DNA of 44,744 nt, taken from the NCBI GenBank assembly GCA_934661375.1, contig CAKUJH010000029.1, positions 1-44,744 on the forward strand. Direction: 5' to 3'. Every line of letters starts with the position of its first letter. The stretch's first letter is position 1. A program made the translations under genes and the position numbers. The notes beneath the pieces were generated by a model that did no database searches, was not told the origin of the DNA, and saw only the letters and a program-made list of their open reading frames with translations. This DNA comes from an uncultured Victivallales bacterium. GTDB lineage: Bacteria > Verrucomicrobiota > Lentisphaeria > Victivallales > UBA1829. Positions 7,953 through 16,842 of this stretch are shown here, piece after piece.

Positions 7953-9844
7953 GACCGCTCCTGTTCTGGATGACCGGCTTTGCCGGCAAAAAAACGTTCC
8001 CGGATTTTTTGCGCGATCTGCGGTGCAGACAATCCGAATTTTTCCCGCAGCCGGGCATCCGTGCCGTGCGGAATCAGCCGGTCGTCCGGCCAGGCGAAAT
8101 GCAGGATGCCGCAATGTTTTTCTGAAATCAGCAGCCGGTCCGCAATGGCGTCCAAACCCGTTCCCGCCAGATTGTCTTCCAAGGTAACCACCGGCATGAT
8201 CAGCGCATCATGCCGCAGCGTTTCGGAATCAAAAGGTTTGAGAAAACGGGTGTTGACAATGCGGCAGGAGATGCCCAGTTCCTTGCGGAGCTGTTCCGCC
8301 GCGGCGAGGGCAGTTCCGACTTCCTTGCCGACTGCCCAGACCGCCAGGTCTTTGCCGTCCCGGATGATTTCCGCTCTGCCTTTTTCCAGCGGCGGCACCG
8401 GCAGATCATTGATCTTTGACCCGCCGCGCGGATAACGGATCATGGCGGGAGATTTCAGTTCGTAGGCAAACGGCAGCATCTGTTCCAGTTCCGCTTCATT
8501 CTTGGGTGCCATGACGCAGAGATTCGGCATGGACAGCGCAAAACCTTCATCGTACAGCCCGTGGTGCGTCGGACCGTCTTCCACCACGCCGGCGCGGTCG
8601 GCACAGACTACCACCGGGAGGTTCTGGAGACAGATGTCATGGTACAGCGAATCCAGGGCGCGCTGGAGGAAGGTCGCATAAATGGAAAGAACCGGCCGTT
8701 CTCCGTTGGCTGCCAGTCCCGCGGCGAAAGTCAGCGCATGACCTTCCGCAATGCCCACGTCATGAAAACGTTCCGGGTACTGTTCCGAAAAAGACTTCAT
8801 TCCGGTTCCGGAACGCATGGCTGCGGTGATGCCGATCACATCGGTATGCTGTTCCGCCAATTTGCACAGTGCACTGCCGAACGCCGCGGAAAAATTCAGC
8901 GAGGATTTTTGGGAGGGAGCGCCGGTTCCGGGGTCGAAACTGGAAATACCGTGAAATCTTTCCGGATATTCCAGAGCGTATTGATACCCTGCGCCTTTTT
9001 CCGTGATGACATGCACGATCACCGGACGGTTGAAATTGCGGATCCGCTGGAAGGTTTCAATCAGCTCCGGGAGTTTATGACCGTTGACCGGTCCGATGTA
9101 GCGCAGACCGAGTTCCTCAAAGAAAATGCCGGGTACAAACAGGCTTTTGGCCGCGCCTTCGAGTTTCTGTATGCCGCCGATGATCTCGCTGCTGCCGGGC
9201 AGACGCTTCACCGCCATTTTGGCAAATGCCTTGAAATGGTTGTAGCTGTGTCCGGTGATGATCCGGTTCAGATAATTCGGAATGGCGCCGACGGAACGGG
9301 CGATGGACATCTTGTTGTCGTTCAGCACAATGATCAGGTTGCGGCAGGTGGACCGCACATTGTTGAGCGCCTCCATGGAAAGCCCGCAGATCAGGGAGCC
9401 GTCGCCGACCACTGCCACCACATGACCTTTTTTATGCAGCGTTTCGTTGGCGGATTCAAAGCCGAGCGCAGCGGAAATGGCTGTGCCGGCATGACCGGCA
9501 ATAAACGGATCATACGGGGATTCATCCGGCGAGGGGAAACCCGACAGTCCGTCATCCAGACGGAGGGTCGGGAAGCGGTCCCCGCGGCCCGTCAGCAGTT
9601 TGTGCGTGTATGTCTGGTGTCCGACGTCCCAGAGAATTTTATCCTGCGGGGCATCGAATACGCGATGGAGCGCCACGGTCAGTTCCACCACTCCGAGATT
9701 CGGGGCAAGGTGTCCGCCGTTTCTGGACACGGTGTCAATGATTTCCGTCCGTATTTCCGAACAGAGATCATCCAGCTGTCCCGGATCCAGTTTCTTCAGA
9801 TCGGACGGATTCTGTATATCATCTAATATTCTGTGTTTCTCCAT
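7949..9844 (-). CDS. dxs: 1-deoxy-D-xylulose-5-phosphate synthase
   Basis: A 631-aa thiamine-diphosphate enzyme that condenses pyruvate with glyceraldehyde-3-phosphate, the first step of the MEP isoprenoid pathway, which also feeds pyridoxal and thiamine. Seen: GGHLAPNLGVVELTVALH with the active-site His45, DVGHQTYTHKLLTGR with His76, the ThDP motif from VVGDG (145-149) to LNDNK, and in the second domain a transketolase pyrimidine-binding region. The segment usually written HSSTSIS is HAGTAIS here. The stop overlaps the mutS start. An AAGGAG site lies about 14 bases before the ATG, a little far. The long opposite-strand ORF is a shadow. Confidence 0.95.
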   Translation of the reverse strand: MEKHRILDDIQNPSDLKKLDPGQLDDLCSEIRTEIIDTVSRNGGHLAPNLGVVELTVALHRVFDAPQDKILWDVGHQTYTHKLLTGRGDRFPTLRLDDGLSGFPSPDESPYDPFIAGHAGTAISAALGFESANETLHKKGHVVAVVGDGSLICGLSMEALNNVRSTCRNLIIVLNDNKMSIARSVGAIPNYLNRIITGHSYNHFKAFAKMAVKRLPGSSEIIGGIQKLEGAAKSLFVPGIFFEELGLRYIGPVNGHKLPELIETFQRIRNFNRPVIVHVITEKGAGYQYALEYPERFHGISSFDPGTGAPSQKSSLNFSAAFGSALCKLAEQHTDVIGITAAMRSGTGMKSFSEQYPERFHDVGIAEGHALTFAAGLAANGERPVLSIYATFLQRALDSLYHDICLQNLPVVVCADRAGVVEDGPTHHGLYDEGFALSMPNLCVMAPKNEAELEQMLPFAYELKSPAMIRYPRGGSKINDLPVPPLEKGRAEIIRDGKDLAVWAVGKEVGTALAAAEQLRKELGISCRIVNTRFLKPFDSETLRHDALIMPVVTLEDNLAGTGLDAIADRLLISEKHCGILHFAWPDDRLIPHGTDARLREKFGLSAPQIAQKIRERFFAGKAGHPEQERS

Positions 9845-9879
9845 AACCGGCAGCAGTACTCCTTTTGCAAATGCATGGA

Positions 9880-9908
9880 AATGTAACCGCAGGAAGGCAA
9901 AATATCAA
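9880..9908 (-). promoter_or_regulatory. Candidate promoter of dxs-mutS
   Basis: Minus-strand TTGATA (plus 9903-9908) and TACATT (plus 9880-9885) have a 17-base spacer, about 36 bases before dxs. Confidence 0.4.
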
Positions 9909-9980
9909 GACTTTTTTGCAGTTTTTTGTGAAAAGGGGGCAGTTTTTTCAAGAAATCCGGTTTTTTTTGCCGAAAATGAT

Positions 9981-10008
9981 TTGCCGTCCATGTTTTGTAT
10001 GCTATATT
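9981..10008 (+). promoter_or_regulatory. Candidate promoter of the Pro/Ala-rich membrane protein gene
   Basis: TTGCCG (9981-9986) and TATATT (10003-10008) have a 16-base spacer, 47 bases before ATG 10056. Confidence 0.4.
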
Positions 10009-10055
10009 CCTTACATGAAAGTAAAGAAACAGTTGCGGAAACAAGGACTGAAACT

Positions 10056-11456
10056 ATGAGCGAAAATGAAATCAATACTCCGACCGGCGGCATTGATCCG
10101 CTGAAGATGCGCAATACCGAGACTGCGGCTTTGAAAAGAATGCCGCCGAATTCGTCTCCGGCTTCCGCTGCCGCGCGCAAGACCATCAAACTGAAGCCGC
10201 TGGCTCCGTCGTCCGGTGAACAGCCGGCGGCAGTTCCCACGGCTACTGTGCCGCTGAGCAAGATTCCTTCTCCGGCAAAATCCGCCGCACCGTCCCGCCC
10301 GGTTCCTCCGCCGACCATATTGCTGAACAAACAGCCGGCTGCTCCGTCAGCGGAAGCGGCTCCGCAGTTCATGTCCACCAATACGGCGCCGGTGAATAAA
10401 GTTGCCGTTCCCCAGCCGGTTTCTCCTCTTGCCGCTGCTGATCTCGGAGAAAAGACGGCAGAAGGTTCCACGGCGACAGTTTCCATTTCCCGGATGAAAC
10501 CGGCGGCTCCGAAAATGGAAGCGGCTCCGAAAATGGAAGCGGCTCCGAAAATGGAAGCGGCTCCGCAGTATGTTTCGACTGCGACTACTCATGTGCCGCC
10601 GATAGGCAAACCGGCAGTCGGCTCACCCATTAAACCGGGTTCACTCGGTACGCAGCCTCAATATGTTTCGACCGCCACGACTCATGTGCCTTCCATGCCG
10701 AAGCCGGAAGCCGGCGCACCTTTGAAGGGCAGTGAATTCAATACCAATACGCAGAGCATACGGAAACAGTCCGAAGCAATTGCCCAGGCGAAAATGCAGT
10801 CCGGACTGCAAGGTGCTAAGCCTGCGGTTAAACTGCGTCCGTCGGCTGCTCCGTCAGCGGAAGCGGTTACGGCTTCGTCTCCGACGATTCGCCTTACTCC
10901 GAAAACGGAATCGGCGGTAACTCCTGTTCCTCCGCCTGCGTCTGCCGGAAAAGTCGAGGACATTACCGTGACGACCCGGATCCCGCGCAAACCGTTCAAA
11001 CCCATGGCTGCGCCTCAGCCGTCTGCGGCGCCGGCTCCTGCTCCGGTTCCGGAATCAGCCCCCACGCCGGCGTCAGCTCCTGCTGCTGAAGCACCTGCCG
11101 CTCCGAAAATGCCCGGACGTCTGAAACTGGAAAAAACTGCGGCTCCGGCTGAAAAAGACGGTCCCGGTCTGAAAGTACAGGATGAATTGACCGGAAAAGT
11201 CCGTTCCAACGGCAATGTCGGCGGTGAACAGGTTATTACGCAGGCAAAAGAAGATGCGGAAAAAACGGAAGCGGCTGCCACCAATGCGAAAAAAGGAAAA
11301 CGCAGGAACGAACCGAATCTGTTCTTTGCCATTTGTGCCATTCTGGCATTTCTGGTGATCGGCTATACGGTGTTCGTTCTTGCGGCGCAGTTTCTGAATA
11401 CCTGGGAACAGCAGAGCATCCCGGTTGTCGGCTTCGAGCAGCTGAATCAGAAATAA
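10056..11456 (+). CDS. Pro/Ala-rich repeat protein with C-terminal membrane anchor
   Basis: A 466-aa protein of unknown function. Residues 1 to about 415 are low-complexity, rich in Pro, Ala, Lys, Ser and Thr and probably disordered. They include three tandem copies of KMEAAP and two copies of a QYVSTATTHVP block. A basic stretch (KKGKRRN) is followed by one strong transmembrane helix at about 422-447 and a 19-residue tail. The layout suggests an inner-membrane protein with a long cytoplasmic linker, by analogy with TonB- or FtsN-like spacers, but no functional domain is visible. ATG 10056 is chosen because AAGGA precedes it and the upstream part of the frame overlaps dxs. Phase and composition support coding. 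Confidence 0.65.
   Translation: MSENEINTPTGGIDPLKMRNTETAALKRMPPNSSPASAAARKTIKLKPLAPSSGEQPAAVPTATVPLSKIPSPAKSAAPSRPVPPPTILLNKQPAAPSAEAAPQFMSTNTAPVNKVAVPQPVSPLAAADLGEKTAEGSTATVSISRMKPAAPKMEAAPKMEAAPKMEAAPQYVSTATTHVPPIGKPAVGSPIKPGSLGTQPQYVSTATTHVPSMPKPEAGAPLKGSEFNTNTQSIRKQSEAIAQAKMQSGLQGAKPAVKLRPSAAPSAEAVTASSPTIRLTPKTESAVTPVPPPASAGKVEDITVTTRIPRKPFKPMAAPQPSAAPAPAPVPESAPTPASAPAAEAPAAPKMPGRLKLEKTAAPAEKDGPGLKVQDELTGKVRSNGNVGGEQVITQAKEDAEKTEAAATNAKKGKRRNEPNLFFAICAILAFLVIGYTVFVLAAQFLNTWEQQSIPVVGFEQLNQK
10504..10565 (+). repeat. 18-bp tandem repeat, 3 copies plus a partial copy
   Basis: The unit CGGCTCCGAAAATGGAAG is repeated exactly at 10504, 10522 and 10540, with a partial copy after. It encodes the KMEAAP repeats. 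Being a multiple of three, copy-number change would alter protein length without a frameshift. Confidence 0.9.
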
Positions 11457-11470
11457 TTTCTTTGAACAAC

Positions 11471-11511
11471 AAAAAAACTCCGGAACTCTTTTTGGGTTCC
11501 GGAGTTTTTTT
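11471..11511. terminator. Strong bidirectional terminator
   Basis: A perfect 16-bp stem (11471-11486 with 11496-11511), core ACTCCGGAAC/GTTCCGGAGT, is flanked by seven A on one side and seven T on the other. It sits between two convergent genes. Confidence 0.95.
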
Positions 11512-11547
11512 ATGTCCATGCGGAACATGGTAAAAAACGCGAAGTTG

Positions 11548-12663
11548 TTACAGGGTTTCGCCGATGAAAATTTCTCCTTGCGGGGGAGTTGTCTGAACGG
11601 GCTGTTTGGCTGTATTGATGTATCGTATCAGCATGGAAACGGCAGACCGTCCGATTTCCGGCACACTGAAATTGAATGCGGCAAGCTGCGGCTTGTGATT
11701 CCGAGTATAGCGGACATTGAATGTGGAAATCAATCCGCAGTTTTGACCGGGAACTTTGCCGTTTTTAACCAGCTGCTCATACAGGTGGTGTGTAATGTCG
11801 GAAATGATCAAGGTTTTTCCCGGCTGCATTTTCAGCCATTGTCCGCGCAGATCCGCATAAAGTTCTTCATAGGAATAAAGATTGACATCCCGGATGATCC
11901 GGAAATGTTCCGGCGGAATGCCGTTGTTCTGCATGTACTGCACAAATTCATGCCGGATCAGGAGAGAAAGAGAGCCGGTCACGCGGTATTCTGTATCGGC
12001 AAGAATGAAATTCTGATACCCCAGTCTTCGTGCCAGATCCAGGGCACAGCGCAGGGATTCCTCCACCGGCGGATATATGCAGGCGATTCCTTTTACCTCT
12101 GTTTTCCGGTTGATGAGAACCATGGGTTTGCGGATTTTCGCATAAAGGTTTTCAATGAAATCATCCGGCAGACGCCCGTCCAGCAGAAAGCCGTCCACCT
12201 TGTCGGCTGTTTCCAGAAAACCGCGGCGGACTTCCTCGTCATAACGGCGGTCATACAGAAGACCGTCCAGATTGTCCAGACACTGCGTCGAATAATGCTG
12301 TATCCAGCTGTAATGCGATTGTATGCAGGTCTGCTGCGCAAAGTAGGTGATTTCGTTGAAATACTGATCTCCGGGGTCGTATTTCCACAACGGACGGAAT
12401 CCGAAACCGATAACGCCCCGTTTTTCCTTCCGTCCTGAATCCGCCGGCTTGCGGACAAAATAGCCCAGTCCGGCGTGATTCTCCACAAAATGATTTTTCA
12501 GAAGCCGCTGGTATGCTCCCATTACCGTGATATGACTCACTCCGTATTTCCGGCGCAATTCGGCAACCGACGGCACTTTATCTCCGGGGGCAAGTTCACC
12601 GCTTTCCATCAGCTTGCGCAAGTCTTCGGCGATGATCTGATACTTCGGCATATTGTCTGACAT
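11548..12663 (-). CDS. GntR-type regulator with LacI-like sensor domain
   Basis: A 371-aa transcription regulator. Residues 5-72 are a GntR winged helix-turn-helix (KVPSVAELRRKYGVSHITV). Residues from about 85 to the end resemble the periplasmic-binding-protein-like sensor of the LacI/AraR type (GVIGFGFRPL, KVDGFLLDGRLPDD, LGYQNFILADTEYR). Such proteins usually repress sugar genes and are released by a ligand. ATG 12663 is chosen over the longer frame because AAAGGA precedes it and the GntR domain starts there. It is divergent from a secreted glycoside-hydrolase-like gene, and two matching candidate operators lie between them, so autoregulation and control of that gene are likely. Confidence 0.85.
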   Translation of the reverse strand: MSDNMPKYQIIAEDLRKLMESGELAPGDKVPSVAELRRKYGVSHITVMGAYQRLLKNHFVENHAGLGYFVRKPADSGRKEKRGVIGFGFRPLWKYDPGDQYFNEITYFAQQTCIQSHYSWIQHYSTQCLDNLDGLLYDRRYDEEVRRGFLETADKVDGFLLDGRLPDDFIENLYAKIRKPMVLINRKTEVKGIACIYPPVEESLRCALDLARRLGYQNFILADTEYRVTGSLSLLIRHEFVQYMQNNGIPPEHFRIIRDVNLYSYEELYADLRGQWLKMQPGKTLIISDITHHLYEQLVKNGKVPGQNCGLISTFNVRYTRNHKPQLAAFNFSVPEIGRSAVSMLIRYINTAKQPVQTTPPQGEIFIGETL

Positions 12664-12674
12664 ATTATATCCTT

Positions 12675-12700
12675 TATTATCAACTATGTTACTGGTAATA
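12675..12700. promoter_or_regulatory. Candidate operator 1 for the GntR/LacI regulator
   Basis: TATTATC (12675-12681), 12 bases, GGTAATA (12694-12700), continuing ATATA. It lies just before the regulator start codon. The same arrangement recurs at 12862. Confidence 0.55.
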
Positions 12701-12861
12701 ATATAGCCGGTTTGCTGTATTTGCAAGGGCAAAACAAGAAAAAAATGATTTTTCCTGTTCCGGCTGGCGGAAAAGCAGAACGCAAAAAGGGGAAATGAGT
12801 GAAAAAAATCAGTTTTTTTGTTGCAGACCCTCTTGCAAAAAATCAAAAAATCATTATAATA

Positions 12862-12887
12862 TATTATCAGATGCCTTGAAGATAATA
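12862..12887. promoter_or_regulatory. Candidate operator 2 for the GntR/LacI regulator
   Basis: TATTATC (12862-12868), 12 bases, GATAATA (12881-12887), again continuing ATATA. The left half-site and the 12-base spacing are identical to the site at 12675. It is 23 bases before the start of the divergent secreted-enzyme gene, where a bound repressor would block transcription or elongation. Confidence 0.55.
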
Positions 12888-12909
12888 ATATAAAAATAAA
12901 GGAGGAGAT

Positions 12910-14910
12910 ATGACCAGTAATAAATTTAAACAGATTTTTTCCGGAGTGTTCTGCCTGTCGGCGCTGCTTGCGGCTGGGATTGATTTGAGCGGGTACAAGG
13001 AATCAAATGTGCAGAAAACTCCGGTGCCGACAGTGATCAATCCGTCCTTTGAAGAAGGCGCGAAGGGATGGAAGCTCAACGGAAAAGCCAAAGTGGAACG
13101 CGGTCTCGGCACTGTGGGGTCCGGCGGCTTGATGATCGAACGCACCGATCCGAAGGAGTATCAGCTTACTGGTCAAAGTCTTCAGCTGATTCCCGGGCGA
13201 GTCTATAATTTCAGTATCATGATCCGGGGGGAAGGCATCAAGGGGGCGGATCTCCGCGGCGGTTCCTTCTGCGTGGAATTTTCCGACAAGAACGGCAAAT
13301 GGATTCGCGGCGGTGCATATCCGAAGGGCGTTTACGGAACCACCGACTGGGTGCGTATCAGTATCAACAACATGAAAATTCCGGAAAACGCCGGAAAAAC
13401 TTCGATTTGTCTTTATCTGAGGAAAGGATGCACCGGCAAGGTTTATTACGATGACCTGATCGTCGTACCGGTGGAAATGCAATGGACTGTTTACGCGCTG
13501 AATGCCCCGATGGGAATCATTGCGCCGGGAAAAGAGCTGCGTCTGGCATTCAATAAGGAAGGCAAGACCATCATGACAGCTGCCGCACCCGGAAAGCTGG
13601 CTGTCTGCGCCGAGTTCAACGGACAGCAGATGTCCGCCGTCATTCAGGATGATACGGCGACTCTGCGGCTGCCCGCCGGTCTGACCGGCAAAGGAGAACT
13701 CCAGCTCACCGTAGTGGATACCGCCCGCAAGCTGATTCTGGAAAAACTGTCTCTGCCGCTGACCGTGGCGGAACGGCCTCCGCAGCCAGCAGTGTCCTGC
13801 CGGATCGATGAACAGGGATTTGCCGTGGTGAACGGAAAACGTTTTCTCCCGATCGGGGTGTATTGCAATGCGCAGTTCTCCTGGGAACTGGACAAACTCC
13901 GCAAACTCGGCTTCAACACTTTGCTGCCGTACAACAGCTTCAGCATGGGTTTCAGCAGGAAAAAACCGGGCTGGGACCGGATCGGCGAAATATTCGATTA
14001 CTGTGAGAAGCATGACATGAAGATTATTTTCTCCATGAAGGATGTGTATCAGAACGCCGGGGAATGGGCGATTACCTCTCTTTACGGTGAACCTACATCG
14101 GATGCAGTGGCGGCAAAAACGGCACAGCTGTTCCGCAGCCGTCCGGGGCTGCTCGGCTACTATATCTGCGATGAATTGCCCAATCAGATGATTCCGGAAA
14201 TGACTGCGCGCCGCAGGCAGCTGAACGCCATTGACCCAGAACATCCGGTCTGGATCGGCTGCGCCATCGGGTATACCACCGAATCAACAAAAGTATATGG
14301 TCCGTCAACAGATGTTACGGGTGCTGATCTTTACCCCATTTCCAATAATTACTCCATCAGCAAAATGGAAAACGGATTGCGCATCACCGCGGAAGCCGGA
14401 CAGCCCTTCTGGATTGTGCCGCAGATGTTCAACTGGCGCCGATACAGAGTTTCGGATCCGAAAGCGGACACGTTCCGTTTTCCGTCCGCCGATGAATTTC
14501 GCGCCATGATTCTCCTGTCCGCCGGTTATGGCGCAAAAGGATTTGTGTTCTATACTTATACTCCGATCTGCAAACCGGATCCGAAACTTGATGGAGACAC
14601 TGCGGAAAATCTGAAAACCGTGCAGGAGGGAATTGCCATGCTCCGGGAGCTGGAACCTTTCCTGCTTTCCGGGAAACCCATAAAGAAACTGCCGGTCAAA
14701 ACAATCAAAGGGGACATCCGGGCATGGGTATTTTCGGATAACGGAGGCGGACGCCGGATTGCGGTTCTGGCACTGGGACCCGGTCCAGCCGAAGCGGAAA
14801 TTACGGTCGGTTCTCCGGAAAAACTGAAATCCGTTTATGGAAAATCTGTCCTGAAAAACGGCAAATGGCTGTTCCGGGCAGAGAACATCGACTGCGATAT
14901 CATAAGATAA
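12910..14910 (+). CDS. Secreted CBM plus TIM-barrel glycoside-hydrolase-like protein
   Basis: A 666-aa protein with an N-terminal signal-like segment (basic KFK, then GVFCLSALLAAG). Residues about 38-190 form a galactose-binding-like jelly roll of the CBM4/9 type (NPSFEEGAKGWKLNG, YYDDLIVVP). A linker domain follows. From about 303 a clan GH-A-like TIM barrel begins (VNGKRFLPIGVYCNAQ). GYYICDELPN at 416-425, with Glu422 after strand 4, is where the acid/base residue would lie. It probably cleaves or binds an extracellular polysaccharide; the substrate and GH family are not identified. AGGAGG precedes the ATG. It is followed after 35 bases by a prepilin-like gene and is likely controlled by the divergent regulator. 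Confidence 0.7.
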   Translation: MTSNKFKQIFSGVFCLSALLAAGIDLSGYKESNVQKTPVPTVINPSFEEGAKGWKLNGKAKVERGLGTVGSGGLMIERTDPKEYQLTGQSLQLIPGRVYNFSIMIRGEGIKGADLRGGSFCVEFSDKNGKWIRGGAYPKGVYGTTDWVRISINNMKIPENAGKTSICLYLRKGCTGKVYYDDLIVVPVEMQWTVYALNAPMGIIAPGKELRLAFNKEGKTIMTAAAPGKLAVCAEFNGQQMSAVIQDDTATLRLPAGLTGKGELQLTVVDTARKLILEKLSLPLTVAERPPQPAVSCRIDEQGFAVVNGKRFLPIGVYCNAQFSWELDKLRKLGFNTLLPYNSFSMGFSRKKPGWDRIGEIFDYCEKHDMKIIFSMKDVYQNAGEWAITSLYGEPTSDAVAAKTAQLFRSRPGLLGYYICDELPNQMIPEMTARRRQLNAIDPEHPVWIGCAIGYTTESTKVYGPSTDVTGADLYPISNNYSISKMENGLRITAEAGQPFWIVPQMFNWRRYRVSDPKADTFRFPSADEFRAMILLSAGYGAKGFVFYTYTPICKPDPKLDGDTAENLKTVQEGIAMLRELEPFLLSGKPIKKLPVKTIKGDIRAWVFSDNGGGRRIAVLALGPGPAEAEITVGSPEKLKSVYGKSVLKNGKWLFRAENIDCDIIR

Positions 14911-14945
14911 ATATCAAACTTAAACAAGAGAAAGGAAACTTCACC

Positions 14946-15707
14946 ATGAGCAGACGAGAAATCAGCTCCTTTTTTTGTTGGAAAAAGAATTGTAAGTCAT
15001 TGCAATTCACATTGATAGAACTCCTTGTCGTGATAGCGATCATCGCCATTCTGGCGGGAATGCTGCTGCCTGCACTCAACATGGCGCGTCAGAAAGCCAA
15101 AGCCATTTCCTGTCTGGGCAACCTGAAACAGATGGCACATATCGCTCATCTCTACATTGATGACAACAATGCATGGGCGTTCGGTCCGAATGGCGGTACA
15201 TTTTATTATCCGACCGGCAACACCAATGAAAAAACATACGGTACACTGCTTTATAAAACAGGATACGTGAAAGGCAAATGGTTCAACTCCGGCGGCTTTC
15301 ATGTCCCCAGATGGACGACTTGTCCGTTGGTGAAAGAGAAAGCCGGAACCCGTACCATTATTCGGAAAGGCTATGCCGAAGCCTTATATACCTACGGCAT
15401 CCCGGCATATACATACGACAGCAAAGGAGAAAACACCATTTATCCCGGAAGAGCCTTCAAGACCTCCAACCCGGCATTTTCCCGTCCGTCGAACTTCCTG
15501 TATTTCATGGATACCGCCAACGCGACAGCCAGCGCCAACCCTTTCCCGTGGTATGCCTGGAACATGAGCAGTTCCGCCGCGGAAAAACCTGCGGGCGTTC
15601 ATGCAAAACTCTGCAACACGACTTATCTTGACGGTCATGCCGCCGCCAGCAGCCGGAACGACCTGCGGAAACTGAAAATCTATAACTACGCCATAGTCAA
15701 ATACTGA
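14946..15707 (+). CDS. Prepilin-like protein with H-X9-DG motif
   Basis: A 253-aa protein with a long basic leader, then the complete type II/IV prepilin start FTLIELLVVIAIIAILAGML, in which cleavage is expected before Phe and Glu5 is present. Near the end HAKLCNTTYLDG is the H-X9-DG motif found in very large families in Planctomycetes, Verrucomicrobia and Lentisphaerae. ATG 14946 has AAAGGA upstream. It lies 35 bases after the secreted enzyme gene and is probably in the same regulated transcript, suggesting that the pair works together at the cell surface. The function of this family is not established. A damaged relative opens the window. Confidence 0.85.
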   Translation: MSRREISSFFCWKKNCKSLQFTLIELLVVIAIIAILAGMLLPALNMARQKAKAISCLGNLKQMAHIAHLYIDDNNAWAFGPNGGTFYYPTGNTNEKTYGTLLYKTGYVKGKWFNSGGFHVPRWTTCPLVKEKAGTRTIIRKGYAEALYTYGIPAYTYDSKGENTIYPGRAFKTSNPAFSRPSNFLYFMDTANATASANPFPWYAWNMSSSAAEKPAGVHAKLCNTTYLDGHAAASSRNDLRKLKIYNYAIVKY

Positions 15708-15737
15708 CGCTTTTCCGTCCGCCGCGGACAGATACAA

Positions 15738-15779
15738 AAAGAGGGAAAATCAAGAAACAATCCTTGATTCTCCCTCTTT
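15738..15779. terminator. Bidirectional terminator between prepilin-like gene and pgl
   Basis: Arms 15738-15754 and 15763-15779 (AAAGAGGGA... / ...TCCCTCTTT) pair over 17 bases with one mismatch, between convergent genes. Confidence 0.85.
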
Positions 15780-15794
15780 CGCTTAATTATTCAT

Positions 15795-16823
15795 TCAGCA
15801 CCAGACCAGGCAAAGCGGTCCGGGCAGCAGCTGTTTCAGGGACAGCGGCGTGAAAGAACCGTCCAGTTGATTGTACTGGAAATACGTTACATCATTGGAA
15901 TTTTCATTACAGCAGGCGAACGTTTTTTCGTCCGGCAGAAAATTCACATCGCGCGGTCCTGCACCGCCGCAGGGAATGATGTCATGAAGCGTCAAGCCGT
16001 TTTGATCATCCACCCGGTAACAGGCAAAGGAATTATGTCCGCGGTTACTGACACACAAAAAGTTCCCGTCCGCGGAAAGACGCACTGCCGCCACGGTGTT
16101 TTTCTCCGTGAAATCCTCCGGCAGCGTGGACAGTGTCTGACGATGCGTCAACGTGCCGTTTTCATAATGAAGAACGGAAACGGTGTTGTCCACTTCATTT
16201 GCCAGCCATGCCGTTGTTCCGTCCGGGGAAAACAGCAGATGACGCGGACCTGCGCCGGGGCGTTCGCTGCGGTAGCAGAAAGACGGGGTTTCCGTTACGC
16301 CGGTTTCCCGTGAGAAGGGGAAAAGCTGGACTTCATCCAGTCCCAGATCGACAACGCACAGGTATTTGCTGTCCGGCGTGAATACCGTGCAATGCGCATG
16401 GGAACTGGTCTGCCGGTCCGGATTCGGTCCGAGTTTGCCGTGCAGGGGAATCATCCGTTCAGATTCCGGTCCCTGAAACAGACCGTTTTTCAGACGGAAT
16501 TCGTTGAAATTTCCGGTAAGATAATTGGCGCAGTACAGGAATCTGCCGCTCGGATCGGTGGTGAGATGACAAGTTGCCTTGCCGTGTGTTGCGCGCTGAT
16601 CCCGCAGAATCAGAGAACCGTCTTCCCGAATCTGATATACGGATGCCAGACAGTCGGAACTGTTTCTGGATACGGCATACAGCAGGGTCTTATCCGGAGA
16701 GAACGCCAGATAGCTGGCGCCCCGCAGCGGTTCGAAAAAAGTCTGCTCGGAATTGCGGTCGTAACCGTAGATTCCGCCATTTTCTTCCTGGGTATTCGCG
16801 GCAGTGTAATATTGTGTGAACAT
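15795..16823 (-). CDS. pgl: Lactonase-family beta-propeller (6-phosphogluconolactonase type)
   Basis: A 342-aa seven-bladed propeller of the YbhE/Pgl lactonase family. Repeated blade motifs include LAFSPDKTLLYAVSR, LTTDPSGRFLYCANY, LLFSPDGTTAWLANE and VRLSADGNFLCVSNRG. The conserved SSHAHCTVFTPDSKYLCVVDLG segment carries the His and Asp typical of the family. Members hydrolyse 6-phosphogluconolactone in the oxidative pentose phosphate pathway, though some act on other lactones, so the gene symbol is tentative. No signal peptide is seen. It starts 19 bases after the pdxJ stop, so it is co-transcribed with pdxJ. Confidence 0.78.
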   Translation of the reverse strand: MFTQYYTAANTQEENGGIYGYDRNSEQTFFEPLRGASYLAFSPDKTLLYAVSRNSSDCLASVYQIREDGSLILRDQRATHGKATCHLTTDPSGRFLYCANYLTGNFNEFRLKNGLFQGPESERMIPLHGKLGPNPDRQTSSHAHCTVFTPDSKYLCVVDLGLDEVQLFPFSRETGVTETPSFCYRSERPGAGPRHLLFSPDGTTAWLANEVDNTVSVLHYENGTLTHRQTLSTLPEDFTEKNTVAAVRLSADGNFLCVSNRGHNSFACYRVDDQNGLTLHDIIPCGGAGPRDVNFLPDEKTFACCNENSNDVTYFQYNQLDGSFTPLSLKQLLPGPLCLVWC

Positions 16824-16842
16824 AACGGCTCCGGGGGGATGG

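Noticed and set aside
8561..9826. 421-aa ORF antisense to dxs
   Set aside because: Composition (His, Arg, Gly, Phe rich) is typical of a shadow frame, and dxs is unambiguous.
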